64,000 nt of DNA from Euryodendron excelsum (GCA_033060915.1 CM065394.1:13993501-14057500); one strand, 5' to 3'; numbered from the stretch's first letter, positions 34,637 through 47,802 are shown. Notes: a model not told the origin generated them from the sequence alone. Numbers and translations: made by a program.

Positions 34637-36166
34637 AACTTAAAGGGTTAGGCCGTAGTCATGTCTCTTTGCCCTTCACCCATGTAAAGTCTTCAATTAA
34701 CTTGTTCAATCCTATTCACTTTAACTTTTGAAAACCAAGTTTTCAAATTTGTTTTTTAAAAAAACATACATTCATAGTTTGCCATCCACATACTAACTCT
34801 TACATCTTTGTTTTGTAGGTGTGCTTTTTGTTTAAATTTTATTAACTGCCATGCATGAATGTGCTGAATAGGATGAATGGGAGTTGTTAGGCTCTTTCCT
34901 TCGCTTTCAAAAATCACACACACACACTGCACATGCACTTGCATTCTGCATACTTGCATTTTTACCCTGATATGACCCTTCTAGTTAGAAGGGGAAAAGG
35001 TATATTGGTTGTGGGCAAGATGCTGTGTCAGTTTCTTCGCCTACAACCTCTTAATAGTTCTCTCCCTCAGATCACCAACTGATCATTGCACCACCTCGGG
35101 GAGTGGGCCTAGGTTTGAAGATCCGGGGACCAAGCCTTTTTAGGACGGATTAGTCAACCCTCAATCTCATGCTCATATAGACACCATGCATAGCCGAACC
35201 TCTACCGGATTTAAGACACGCGCACCATTTTCCAAAACTATGGAGGAAAGGGCGACTACTCTTATTTTCATTAATACTTGTCTATTCCTGTTGTTATAAT
35301 CACTGTATTCTTATTGTTATAATGACTATCTAACTACTCATACATGCATATTTACTTAAACTGTATTCTCTTTCCTTATACTCTATGCTTCCACTTTTAT
35401 ACATTTCATATTTCATGTCAAGACAAGAGTTCCAAGTAACTCAAGTCACTGCATTCTCATGCATATGATCAACCCATCAAAAGTGACACCAAGGTCACTC
35501 TCCCTTGCATTAAACCTACCCAAACCCTAAGGGTTTCCACGTAACCCTAAGGACTCATGACATGCACATTAATTCATTCCATAAGAGGGGCCCCAATCCC
35601 TCTATGCTCACGAAGATAGGATTGCCATAAAGACAAGGGGCAATCGATCAACAAGGTCACTCAGCGAACTCCTCGATATCAAATCCAACGAAGATGAATC
35701 TGAAGGCTCAAGAGTAGTTTAGGTTTTCCTTTGTAAAACTAGATAGGCAGAAATCCCAAAGAAACATGTTCCCTCTTCCCCTGTTAAAATGTATCTCAAT
35801 TCTTTTATATGTTAAACCCAAAGTTCAATGTACTTCTTTATTTTTTGCAAATGAATGGATGGATGATTGTATGAATGAATGAAGGTTCCCACTTGACAGT
35901 AAGGTATCTACATATAGGGGTAAGCCCCCTATCTCCATGAGTGAGCCAATACATCATGCTTAGTCTCCCTCTTAAGTAGGGACACCCTAGGACATGCATT
36001 GCATAAAGCTCTCTAAAAATCATAAACTAACTTGCGATCTGTGTTTTTGTCTTTTTGTCTTTTCCTTTTTATTTACAGAAATCACCTTGTACTGGTCAAC
36101 ATTGCTCCTAAGAAGGGATAGCATCCACCTAAGGATCCCATTATCACTCGGCAAAGGGCATCACTG
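34637..36166 (+). other. Element D leader with splice-acceptor-like site
   Basis: About 1.5 kb of untranslated leader homologous to that of B. It includes a (CA)n run (34911-34927), the TAGTTAGAAGGGGAAAAGG block and the CTAGGACATGCATTGCAT block. A pyrimidine-rich stretch ending TTTACAG (AG at 36077-36078) lies 89 nt before the gag ATG and looks like a 3' splice site. No protein is recognised. Confidence 0.6.
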
Positions 36167-38143
36167 ATGGCTGCTAACCCTGAAGAATCGTCTCAAGTTT
36201 CTCGAGAAGAGGTCAACGAAATAAGGACCAAGATGGATGAGATGCTCAAACTCATTCAAACTATGGTTATGAAGGATGCTGCTGCAGTCCCATCATCATC
36301 TATGATTTCGTCCAAGGACCCTGAACTCATTAATCCAAGGATCGTGCTTCAGTCTGACAATGTTGGCAGGAATAAGGAAGATGACAAAGGAGTCAGCACT
36401 GAAAAGGAGGAGACCATATTACTTTCACTTGTCATAAAGAAGGCCCCCCTAGACCCTCTCAATCTGAAAATTCAAGGGCTAGAGAATTCGCTGCAAAGTC
36501 TCCATGGCCACGACACTTTAGGGTTCACTTCCTACGATGAGCTCTGTTTCTTTCCTGACCACCCGAGACCTGCTAGGTTCAAAATGCGTGACTTCCAGAA
36601 GTATGACGGCACTGGTAACCCCATCGCTCATCTTCGTCTCTATGCTGGAGCGCTAAGTGGTCACGATAACAATCTGAAGCTCCTCATGCAGCTATTCCAA
36701 CACAGCCTCACAGGGTCTTCTCTACAATGGTTTGCTCGTCTGGACCTAAGGAAGATCACAACCTGGATCGAGCTGGTTAATGCATTTAAAGCCCAATATC
36801 GTCACAATATTGATCTCACCTCTGACCGATGGTCCTGGATGACTATGAGTAAGGGTGAAAAGGAAAGCTTCAAGAAGTATACCTTGAGATGGAGAGAAGC
36901 TGCCGCACAAGTCAATCCCCCATTAGAAGAGAAGGAGTACGTACAACTATTTGTGCACACTTTTCAAGATATATACTATGAGAAGCTCTGCACAAGTGTA
37001 GGGAAAAGCTTCTCTAAGCTTATTATGCATAGAGAGATGATAGAAAATAGCCTCAAGACAGGGAGGATTATGGACCCCTATGCCAAGACTGGATAAAGTA
37101 CCGCCAACATAGCCAAGAGAGTGGCTACTACAAAGGGAATAATCAAGAAGGAAAGCGAAGTGTCTGCCATCCTGCCTGGCCAACCACCCTAATATTGTCC
37201 ACCACTACAATCACACCCTGTTATGCCCTTACCCACCTTAACCATGCCTATTCCAACCCCTAACTATGGCCCCGTTGGGGCACGACCCAACTTTAATAAA
37301 CCTGCTCAACGCATCGGTACCTTCGACACCTTAGCCTGCACTTAAACTGAGGCCTACCATAACCTGCTGAAGAACAATATCATGAAGCCCATACTTGCTC
37401 GCCCATTGCCAAGCCCTCTACCCCCAACCTTTAATGCTGCCCTTACATGTGAATACCATTTGGGTGGCCAAAGGCACAACACCGAAAGCTGCTTCGCTTT
37501 CAAACACAAAATCCAAGACTTGATCGACAATAAGACCATTGATTTGCAGCCGGTGAAATCTGCTCTGACCCCCAATGTGACCACTAACCCTTTGTCGGAT
37601 CACACCATAAACATGATATTAGTAGAAATAGAGGGCGAGGGAGAGTTCGACGAGCTTGAGGCTGAAGGTTGTGAGGACGATTAGGAAACCGATGAAGAAG
37701 ATGACTGGGAAGAGGATCTCCCATTGTGCCCGATTTATCTCTATAACCTTGATGAGGTGCCTGACGCTTCTGACTGGCCCATTGAGGAGCCAATGTTCCC
37801 GAAGGAAGAGCATATCGAAAGCATAACTGCTGATGGATGGGGTGATGAGTTTCTACACCCGAAGTATGCAGTAGCTAAGAGTCACTTGTTGGAAAACCCT
37901 TAGCCCATGACTGAGTACAACTATGAAGATATGGGCTGCGGGCTAGAGGAGTCAAGAGAACAGACAGAGTCGTTCGAGTTAGAAGGAGGTAAACTAGCCA
38001 TCCTATTTGCAGAAGGACCTGTTGCAAATAACAAGAAGGAGATCAATGAAGCTACCCACTGCACCATCACTGCCGACATATCTGAAGCTTTAGAAGAAGC
38101 CTTTGCCTGTCTTGCCCTGGCCAAGGATCCAAATCACGAATAG
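36167..38143 (+). pseudogene. Ty3/gypsy gag of element D, with acidic C-terminal extension
   Basis: One uninterrupted reading frame of 658 codons except for five in-frame stops (37094, 37190, 37343, 37682, 37901) and no frameshift. The first 309 codons are open. Order: N-terminal coiled-coil-like segment (residues 10-35), Retrotrans_gag domain (about 138-300, opening FQKYDGTGNP, with LQWFARL and the REMIENSLKTG end), Pro-rich linker, and a Tat-type CX2HX5HX4C knuckle (Cys428, His431, His437, Cys442) followed by KHKIQDLID. After it an acidic region (DEEDDWEEDL) and a C-terminal stretch ending FACLALAKDP. Gag would form the particle and bind element RNA. No protease, RT, RNase H or integrase follows, so the element depended on enzymes from elsewhere. 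Confidence 0.85.
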
Positions 38144-40696
38144 AGTATCGAAGATGTGGGCATTATCCCAAGGCCTTACTGAAATGGGTTTTCTTCAAAA
38201 GCATACAAGAGAGGGATGTTTTCACCCACTTTCTTTCTATCCCTTTACATTTCGTCCTTAAATTAATATCTGCATTTTTGTTTCTTTAAAACAGAACTAT
38301 ATGCTTTTCGTTGATAAGATAAAATGTTCAAGTCTTTTTATTCATTGTTGTTGCCTTCTTTTCTCCTGTGAATGGTAACTACTTTCTACGCAAGGGGCAT
38401 GATTTATCTTATGGAATGATCTGACTTGAAGGAGATAGCATGAGTTAACCACTCGCCAAATGATCAGTTTTCTAAAGAAAGAGAGGACAACGATGAGTGA
38501 GGAAACTACCTAAAGGCAACACTTACAAGACACCGAAGCTAAGCAATGTGTGGTCAGTTTATCAAAATGAAGAGGAGCCACCTTTCATTTCCCTATGTCA
38601 AAGAACAAGTGTTTATACTCCCTTTGTTTAACCCCTAGAGCCTTGCAACAAGCAAAGTTTTCTTTGTCAACCCCGATCTAACACTGTCCTCCCATACTAG
38701 GGCAGACAATATTTGAGAACTCTAGGAATGGTATCCACCCCCACTATGCTAAGGCAGCACAGAAGGCTCTATAGATCAAGCAATCTAATTCAAAGTGAAG
38801 AGAGGCCCTCATTTCATTTCTCATACAGTTAGAAGCAACCCTTTGCCAAACCCGTAGAGCCATTTATCCTTTTCGAGAAAACCCTAACCTAGGGATCACC
38901 GCCCACATTGGGTTAGATTGTTAAGAAGAAGGCCTAAAGGAAAAAAAGGACGGTAGAATTACTCGTTCCATAAAAAGAGAAAAAAAATAAAAAAGTAAAA
39001 AGCAAAGGAAAAGAGTTGCCAAGGGGTAAAAGGCTAAAAAAAAAAAAAATCTAAGGAAAGGCCTAAAGAAAACCATGATTGAGTCATCTTCAAAGACATA
39101 ATAAGAAGATCGAAAGAGAAGATAGTTATGTCTATAGAAAGGGTGAAAGAAAAGAGTCATTTTTACCCTGAGAAGTATATAGTAAAAGTAAGAAGAAAAA
39201 TTTAAAGGTGATCCTAGGTTACAAAGAAACCCAGTAGAGACAATAGGTTCAAGCCTTTACCCTTCCTTGCAAAATTTCGAAACCATAGCCTACATTACAA
39301 CCTTACTAAAGTCTCCTCTGATTGAAAGCGGATTGCTTGATCTAAATGAGCTAGACAAGCTGCCAAAGCTAAAGAAGGACGCTAACCCTACTGAAAAATA
39401 GTCAAGGATGGTATAGATCTAAACCCTGCTGAAAACAACATCGAATTTGAGCCTTTATATCCCGTTGTTTCGAAAACCCTATAACCTAGCCTGCATTGTG
39501 GTCCTAAAGCAAAGTCTCCTCGGATTGAAAGGACTGGCCGCTTATCGCTCTGCTGAAGGTCAGGTAAGCTGTTGCTAAAACCCCGAGAGTTGAGAATTTC
39601 AGCCCAATAGTCATATAAACTAACCCCGAGGCAGAAAGTCAGAGGCAATCAAAATGTTGAGAAAGGTGTGAAGTGCTATCATCCAGTCAAGGTAAGGTCG
39701 AGCCAAAGGAGCGGCCAGGCCCCTCGAAAAGGAAGAAGTTACCATTCCGAAGATTAAAAGTTCGACAGCACCCCTTGTCATTCTGTTAGTTAATGTATTG
39801 CTAATATGTGCATACATATTTCAAAAAACAAATCGGCATGAGCTTTGTATACATAGGATATAACTCCCTGTAGAAACAGAAATCACCAACACAGTTTAAT
39901 GTCAATCTCTATAATAGATACACAACATCATCATTTCTACACATGCATCATATCATATACTTAGCTGAAAAAAATCAATCATAAATGTCTTTGCCTATCC
40001 ATGCATCTAAATACCATAAACATCCATCTATGTACAAAACTTACAAAATAAAACTGTCTGACATATGTACATCTCAGGAATAGGGGCAATGGAAGATCAG
40101 AGTCTCCACAAGGGGCATCTATCAAAGGTCAAAATCAATGTCATCTGGATCGAAATCCCTGAAACCCGGCATCGGAGGAGGCGGATAGCTACTTGAAGCA
40201 CCAGCATCCTGTAGAGAAGATAGAACCAAAATCAGTCACATGAAAGAAGAACTAAACAACATTAGAGCAAAAAGAAGGAGAAAAAAGACAACATACCCTG
40301 TCACCTCCCATCTGAGCTATTCGAGCCATCAAGGAAGCCACCTCTGCCTGATATTGATCTATGCTCTGTCTAGTATCAATCCCTCTAATCTCTCACAGCA
40401 GTAAACTCAGCCTGGGGCACATATCCTCCGGCTCAGCGCCACAAGTCAATCACCTCTTGGCCCACAGCATATCCACCGACTACTACCTCAAACCAGGTGA
40501 AGGCACCGACAAAATGAGCCCCGAAGTGTGTAGTATAATCCGTATCTGGAGGAAGTAAGAACCCGGCACCCGGCTGCCACTCCTGATAGGGGATAGGCAC
40601 TCCCGCCGCCAAGGCTCCAAACATATACTCCGGCGGAGCTCCTGCTGATCGGAACTTCTCATGAAACTGCCGCCAGTGCCGTTCTCCTAAATAGGA
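38144..40696. other. Element D internal non-coding region between gag and antisense ORF
   Basis: About 2.5 kb where pol would be expected. I searched both strands for RT, RNase H and integrase motifs and saw none. It is A/G-rich with repeated AAGCAA, GAAAGAG and CTAAAG words and a purine run at 38930-39190. Confidence 0.6.
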
Positions 40697-41966
40697 CTCC
40701 TAAGTATCGTCACTGAGAAAAGCAGCCCTCAATAGGGACAACGGGACCAAGTACCGAACAGTCTCATAATGAACTAACCTGATAAAAGGCCGCCAAGTCA
40801 CATCCCACGCCTCAATCAACTCTAAGTTCGCCCGTAGCGTCACAAAGTCAGTAATCTCCGATCGCTGGGCCACCCGGTCATAAGCCCACTTCAAAGCACG
40901 AGGATAAAGGTCATCCTTAATAACTGTAGGGGGATGAACAGGCATGTACTCGTAGCTCCACCAGACGAGAAAGGGCCAGAAACTAGTTATGCTGCCCCAA
41001 CGGGAAGAAGTCCGGATCCGCATCGATCGAAGGAAGCAGCCAAAGGAGAAGGACCCCCAATCCAGCTCAGATAAAGCCCCAAGATCAGCTACTATGCTCA
41101 CTAACCGAAAAGGAGCAAGCAACTTGTTGTTATTGCAGAAGTAGCTAAAGATGATATACAGAACAAGTTGCTGCCTCATGATGTTGCGCTGAGCAGAGGA
41201 GGGCTCAACAGCAAAGGTACGATCATCCCGGTTGAGCCAAGAAACTGGAAAAATAGAATGCTCGAGAAGGGGCAAGTCTAGCAAAATGCAAGCCTTGTTT
41301 CCACTGACTAACTATAAAGTGATTTGCCGATTGACAAAGGAAAGCCCTGTGATGGTGGCCCAATCCAAGGGAGTGGGTCCTAACTCGAAGCCAACAAAAT
41401 GGAAGGTCCCCATCTCTCTAAACCACCGCTCAATTAGTGCCAGCACCAGATGTCGGTTCAGGCGGTTATCCTGCAATCCCATAAAGGCTCCAAATCCGAT
41501 CTTAGCTAAGAAGGCACAATATGATAGAGTAGCCTACTGCGTGGTCTTGAAGACCTGATGAATAGCCCCTCTAAAGCTGTGTGTACTCGAGGAGGAGGCA
41601 AATGCTGTCTAGAATATACACTGGGGTGATAAGCAAGATCGCCAAGCCGTGGGATGTCCGATACCTCCAGGTCACCCAAATCAGCATCTGTTTGCCTATA
41701 TCTAGAGGAGGCTCTCCCATAACTGGTCACCTGATCCCCAAGACCCGGTACCTCCTCCTCAGTACCAATCTCCTCCGCAAAGGCCTGCTCAACCGGAGGA
41801 AAGGGGTCAACAGGTGGTCTACTCCCCTGTCCGCTCTAACTGGAAGGGCCCGTCCGGTAGATCGTCGGCTACCTCTGGATCAACTGAAACCACCAGTGAA
41901 ATCTGTCCAAGCCGCCTTCCTCGAGCGACGTCTCCTCTTGGAGCCATCATCACCCGCATCTGCCAT
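40697..41966 (-). pseudogene. Antisense ORF of element D resembling plant mobile domain (PMD) protein
   Basis: The intact core frame (40700-41284, about 195 codons) continues upstream in frame past a stop at 41312-41314 to at least 41533. That upstream block (residues LIERWFREMGTFHF, then LGPTPLDWATITGL) has the layout of the plant mobile domain (aminotransferase-like PMD): a valid-ERWR-type segment, THTFHL-like strand and T-x-x-D-x-x-x-x-x-GL segment. The core has LDWGSFSFGCFLRSMRIR, FLVWWSYEYMPVHPP and RPFIRLVHYETVRYLVP. A candidate start ATG at 41966 encodes an N-terminus with KRRRRSRK but needs a frameshift to join. Extra antisense ORFs between pol and the 3' LTR are known in Tat-lineage elements; the PMD assignment here is by eye. 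Confidence 0.6.
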
Positions 41967-43254
41967 CCTTAAAAGGTAAGCCAAGGTAAAAGGTGTTAAT
42001 ATACGATACACGTAGATAAAAATAATAATAAAATAAAATAAAATAAATAAATAATAAAAACAAACAATAAATAATAATAAAAAGATTTCAAATGATAAGT
42101 CAAAACGAATTTCCTACACCTTTTGATTTTCCAACTTCAAGTCAAATCTCAAGGGTTTTCTGTCTTTTTCTTTCAAAAAGATTTTATTTCTAAATCTTTT
42201 CCAACTCTTTCCTTGATTTCTAAAAATTTAGACAGAGTTTCGTTTAAAAAATGGTCCCTATAACATGTATGACATCAACACAAAATACAAACCGTGCACT
42301 TCATAACGTTACAATCACATAACATCAACACCTACGCACACTTTTTAAATTTTTAAAGTTTTCAAAACACATGTTTTATTTTTTTTATAAATCAATGGTT
42401 TTCAAAAATGTCCTAAAATTTCTCAAAATCATTTCAAATGATATCTAAAAATTTTCTAATTTTTCCAAATTTTAAACTCTATTAATTTCATCAATTTCCC
42501 AATTTCCTATTTTTTTCTAAGTATTTTTCTATTTTTAAAAAAATCAAAAATTTACCAAGTTTTTAAAAAATCCAAAACTTCATAAGGTTGTTAAACACAT
42601 TTTTCTAAAGCACATGACATAAAAATATAACCAAAAAACTCAATGCCCAAGCCTATAGGAACAAGCCCCCAACTTCTGCAAAAAAATTCTCTTCACATAA
42701 TCACGTAAAGTCACTCAAATTCAGCACCAAAATGCAAAAATAACATCACCATAATGTTCGAAACATATCAAAACATCAATTTTCGTTGTTCACATGACTT
42801 AAACGGAGTTCTACACAATAAAATCAACATAGGATAGAAAACTCACCTTTCGAAGTTCTCCGGCAAAATCTTCTCTTCCGGTGACTTTCCGGCAAATTTC
42901 CGGCGACGTGGTCTACTCCCGGCAATCATTCGTGATCCGTAGGAAGTGCTCTTTCGAATGTCCGAGTCGGTTCCCTCACAAACACTCTCGATTCTTCAAA
43001 AATCCTTCAAATCCTGCAAAGTGTTTGAACCAGAAAATTTTCTAGTTTTGTTCCCAAGCTTGACGCCACTAGCAATGGCACCAAGCTAAATTTGCCAAAG
43101 GCGCCACTCCTAATGGTGCCAGTTCTAAATTCTGGGCAGCTTTGTCACTTTTACAATCCCGTCTTCCAAAATTTCCAAAGTCCGTCCCTCCGATCACCTC
43201 ACGGTCAACATGAGACTCTTACTCTATTGTTTTCTGTCTTTGACGAGCAAAGAC
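41967..43254. other. Element D 3' untranslated region
   Basis: AT-rich, with an (AATAAA)n-like stretch at 42018-42085 and many TTTTCAAAA words. Near the end (43062-43120) two GGCGCC-type inverted repeats recur, like those upstream of the LTR TATA. No gene seen. Confidence 0.5.
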
Positions 43255-43267
43255 AAAAAAAGAGGGG
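43255..43267 (+). other. Polypurine tract of element D
   Basis: AAAAAAAGAGGGG, then CAGT, then the 3' LTR starting TGTAAG at 43272. Position and composition are those of a second-strand primer. Confidence 0.8.
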
Positions 43268-43271
43268 CAGT

Positions 43272-46200
43272 TGTAAGCACCCCATTTTTTACCACTCGGC
43301 AGTCTACTATTCGTTCAGACTTGTATTTAAGTCAATATAGAGATATTCTAGAATTCTAGTCCTAATCCAGTCAATTCATCACTTCGTGGGCCCACCAAGC
43401 CCAAATAGAGGCAAAATGATCAAAATGCCCTTATGGGCGTTGTTCAATCCAATCCCGTAGGCGCGTCTTCCCGAAGACGGTAAGTCCCATTTTCCAATTC
43501 TAATTCCAATCCCTCTCTCAAGAAAGTTGATTCCTCAAGACGGTAAGTCTATCCTATCCGACACGTTTTTTGAAGAAAGTTTCTTCGGAACGGTAAGTCC
43601 CTTCAAACCCGTAGACCGGGACGAGACCCCAAGTCCCCTAGATGGTAGAACGGTCCACCTTTGGCACCTGCTAGCCCGCCAATGCAGAAATGTCTATTTC
43701 AACACGCCTTCTGAGAAAGTTGATTTCTCAGGCGCTAAGTCCCTTTAGCAGCTTCCCTAGATCAGGCAGTCTCGGGAATGATCGCGAATCGTCAGAGTAG
43801 CGGAAGTACTCACAACTGGCAGAGTAGCGGAAATATTCGCACATGGGTCGATATAGAGAATTGCCGACAAACCCCTGTATCACGGGACCGCCGTTAGAGT
43901 GGCAGAAACACTCAAAACTTAGGTCAACACTAGTGCCTGCTAGCCTACTTCGGTGAAAAATGACCAAATTGGCCCTAGGGCCATTTTTCAGCACGTTTCT
44001 AGAAAAAGTACCTACTTCCTTAGAACGGTAAGTCCACCCTTCCAAGATCGTCTTAGAGACAATTCGACATGATTACGTGCCTTCTAGTTAGTTTCGGGCC
44101 AATTCCGAGACTTTCCGGTCAAGATGACCATTTTGCCCCTATGCATCCGAATGCCCCGGGGACCACACCGGCTCTGGGTATCAAACCAGTAATCTCCCAA
44201 GAATATTTTTTATAATATTCCCACAATTCCTTTATCTTTTCGGATCATTCCGAGTCAATTCTAGCAAACTCGGTGCAAAATGACCGTTTTGCCCCTGGTG
44301 GGCCGGTCGTCTTTTCCGACCACACTGACTCTGGGTATCAAATCGGTAACCTCCTGGGACGGTCCAAATAATGTTCCCAAACCTCGAGTCTTTTTTCGGG
44401 ACATTCTGAGTCCGTCTCGGCAACTTTCCGATCCAATTGACCGTTTTGCCCCTAATGGCCTGGTCAACCCTTTCGACAAATTTTGTCATCCTTTTTCAAG
44501 TCCATTACCTTTAGGACTCTATTCTAAGGGTTCTTGTCCCTTTTCGACCCTCCGAGTCATTCCCAATCCCTTAAAATCCTTCCCAAACCTTTCAGAGCTA
44601 CTCCTAGTAAAGCCAGGTTAAAAATTGCATGGTTGTCACCAATACAAGCGCCTAAATCTTCTCAAGATACGTTGCTTGCCGACCTTAAAACTTTCCTAAC
44701 TAGTTGGCGCCACTAGGAGTGGCGCTAGAAGGAATTTTGGCTTGGCGCCACTGCAACAGGCGCCAGCTCATTCCTCTCTTTATAAATACAAAGCCTCCTC
44801 CAGCGTGAAAGGGGTCTGCAAACTCAATCTGAAAACCCTACTTTTTGATATACAGAGCTTGTAGCCTCTCTAAACCCTAATCTCCTTAGGTTTTCCAAAC
44901 CCTAGCCTCCATACACCAACCCTAGCCTCCTATACACTCATACACACTCTTATATACTAATACACTAGCCTTAAACCCTGCATTGAAGACTTGGATTGCT
45001 GCAACTACGAAGCTTTGAAGATCAAAGACAAACTCTCGAAGACTGAAGTGAAGACCAAAGCAAGACAAGCAAAGCAAAGCAAAGCATGCAAAGCAAAGCA
45101 AAATAAACAAGACACAAGGTAGGCTTTCTCTTTAAGTTTATGCTTCCTCCCCCTCTCTTCTCTCTCCTAAGCTACTTGGGTTTTCTTCTATTTTAATTCC
45201 CCATCTTCTTCCCCCCCCCTTTCTTTGCATGCTTGAAATAAGGGACTTCCCGGTCTATGTGTAGGATTAGGCTATTGGAAGGTCACCGTGTCGGGGGCTT
45301 TCTTTTGATCTAACCGGAGACCACGTGGGTTCAGCCCCTTTAATTATGTGGTGAAACCTTTAACCTTGTATGTTCATGACCCCAACTTGCATTGTGCATA
45401 TCATGATCCTGCATTCTTCTAAAATTCATTTTCAAACTTGTTTTCATACTTGCATCAAAATCTTTTTTTTCAAAATCACAATCATAAGGTGATTCTAGCC
45501 TTTCCATGGTAAGGGTTGCTTTAGGAAAGTGTTACATTTAAAGTGACCAATATGGTCCATATTTTCAAAACATTGTTATTTTCAAAACCACTATCTTAAA
45601 GTGGTTTTAACCTTCTTATAATTAGAATCACTTTAAGAAAGTGAGATATTTTATACACTCTCTAAAAAAAATTTCTTCTAAAAAATCTCATCCTAAAACT
45701 CTCTTTTCCAACATGCTTTCCATAAACTCTCTTTAAATTCCATTCCAAAATTGTTTTCAAAAACTTCCTCCAAAAATCTATTTTTCAAAACTTCTTTTCC
45801 AACATGCTTTCCATAAGCTCTCTTCAAAATTTCTTTCCTAAAAACACTCCCTAGGTTTCCTACTTAGAAAACTCTCTCCCTAAATCTCTTTCCTAAAAAC
45901 TCTTTCCAACAATTTCCTTCCAAAAATCTCCTTCCAAAAACTTTCTCTTTTCAAATTCACTTTCTAAAAACTCTCTCTTCAAAATCCCCCTTTCTAAAAA
46001 CTCACTTTCCAAAAATCTCTTTTCTTAAAGTCCAAGTTACGTCCTAGAGCCAACGATTAGGAAACCCTAGTTTTCTTACCAAAAACATGATTTTCAATAT
46101 TACCTTAAAACCTAGATTTTCAAAACCGATTTTCTACGTCAAAACTATAGACGTCCAAATCTAGGGTTTCTAAAACTTCACCTTCCAAATCCATGCCAAA

Positions 46201-47802
46201 TCTAATCTCCCCTTTCGGAAACCAATCCAATCTCCCATTTAGGAAACTAGATCATATCTTCCGTTTTTAGAAACAAAATCAAAACACTTCTTTAGAAAAA
46301 AGGATCCAAATCTTTCCAAATTTGAAATCCTTCCTAATCTTCTACTTGCCTAAATCTTAAGTTTCCAAAACTTGAACGTAAAAATCTTTTCTTAAACTTT
46401 AAGCTTCCAAATCTTTCCTTATCTAAGTCTTTCCTAATTCAACCCTTTCTTAATTCCATACTTTTCCAAAGTTCAAATTTTTAAATCTAAGTTTTCAAAC
46501 GTTTCCTAAACGAAACTTTTCCTAATTCAAATTCTTTCCAAAACTTTCTTAAATTCTAAACTTTTCAACTTTCAAAACTTTCCTATTTCAAAACTTTCTT
46601 AAATTTTAAACTTTCTAAATTCTAAAAACTTTCCAACTTTCAATACTTTCTTAATTTCAAAACTTTCCTAAAATGTAACTTTCTTATTTTGAAAACTTTC
46701 CTTAAATGAAACTTTTCTAAATCGAAACTTTCCTAAAACGGAACCTTTCCTAAATTCGAATATTTCTAAATCTAATATTTCCCTAATCTTCCAAGTCCAA
46801 CATTCGAGTTAAATCTTTCTTAATCTTAAGTCCTTCCTAAATCCTATCTTCTATCTTCCTAAGTCTAGGTTTCCTAAACTTCAATTTTTTCAAGTTAGTT
46901 TCCTAATCTTTTCAATTCCAAATTCCAATTTCAATCTTTTATTCTAAATTCGAATCAAATCTAAATTCTAATTCTATTTTTTTTCATATCAAATCTTTTA
47001 TTTTCTATCGAACTCTTTTTCGAACTACGACTGACCTGATTCCTCAAAAAGGATACGTAGGCAATCCTCATGGGTGTGGTCACAACCTTTTTCAAGCTTT
47101 TATTTCCATGACTTTTTTCAATTTTCAATTCCAAAAATCTGATTTCAAATCTCTATTTCCACTTTCTAAAACTTTTTAATTTCAAATCTATCTTTTCAAA
47201 TATCTTTTAAATCAAATCAATCTCTTTCCAAATCTATTTTCCAACTCTCTCTCTTGCAATTGTATATCATGCATAATTTTTTTCAAAATTGTTTTCTAAA
47301 GTGGATAGGATTGAACATTTGTTAGTTGCAAACTCTCATAGGTGAATCTAGGGTAAATAAACATGTATGTACAGCAAGGGCGGGGTAGGATAGGGTGATG
47401 GTTTAGTGCGTCTTCCCTACACGTAACCAACATCCGAATCTAGATCGCTGTTTTCGAGAGACCAAAATGGAGTTTATTTTCAAAAAAGGCTTAAATGTTT
47501 TCTAAAGATTGCTAAATAATATGTTTTTCTAAAAACCCTCTTTTGAGGAGATATTTTCAAAATCGTTTTGAAAAACTCTAAGTGTAGTCTTTGGATTATG
47601 CTTAGTTTTTAGGTAACCTAATTCATCTTAATCAAGTTAGGTGGCGGCTCCAAACTTTTTTCAAAAACCCTTTATTTAAATTTATTTTCAATTCAAACCT
47701 AGTCGCACTCATTCTTTTAGGAGGATGAGTTCTAACGAGAGAGTACAGTATTTTTTCCGTTTATATATATATTTTTCAAGTGTGAAAAATCTGAACACGA
47801 CA
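43272..47802 (+). mobile_element. 3' LTR of element D (4.53 kb)
   Basis: Direct copy of 30034-34616 with TG...CA ends and ACCAA after it. It has palindromes at 44706-44726 and 44742-44764, TATAAATA at 44781, donor-like CACAAG/GTAGGC at 45118/45119, hairpins near 45485-45636 and the G-depleted tract at about 45660-47230. A C13 run in the 5' LTR (31975-31987) is C9 here (45211-45219). The LTR ends 638 bp before the CDKD start codon in the same orientation. Confidence 0.93.

Noticed and set aside
41581..41979. 132-codon + strand frame in element D
   Set aside because: Shadow of the antisense PMD-like frame, which has the recognisable motifs.
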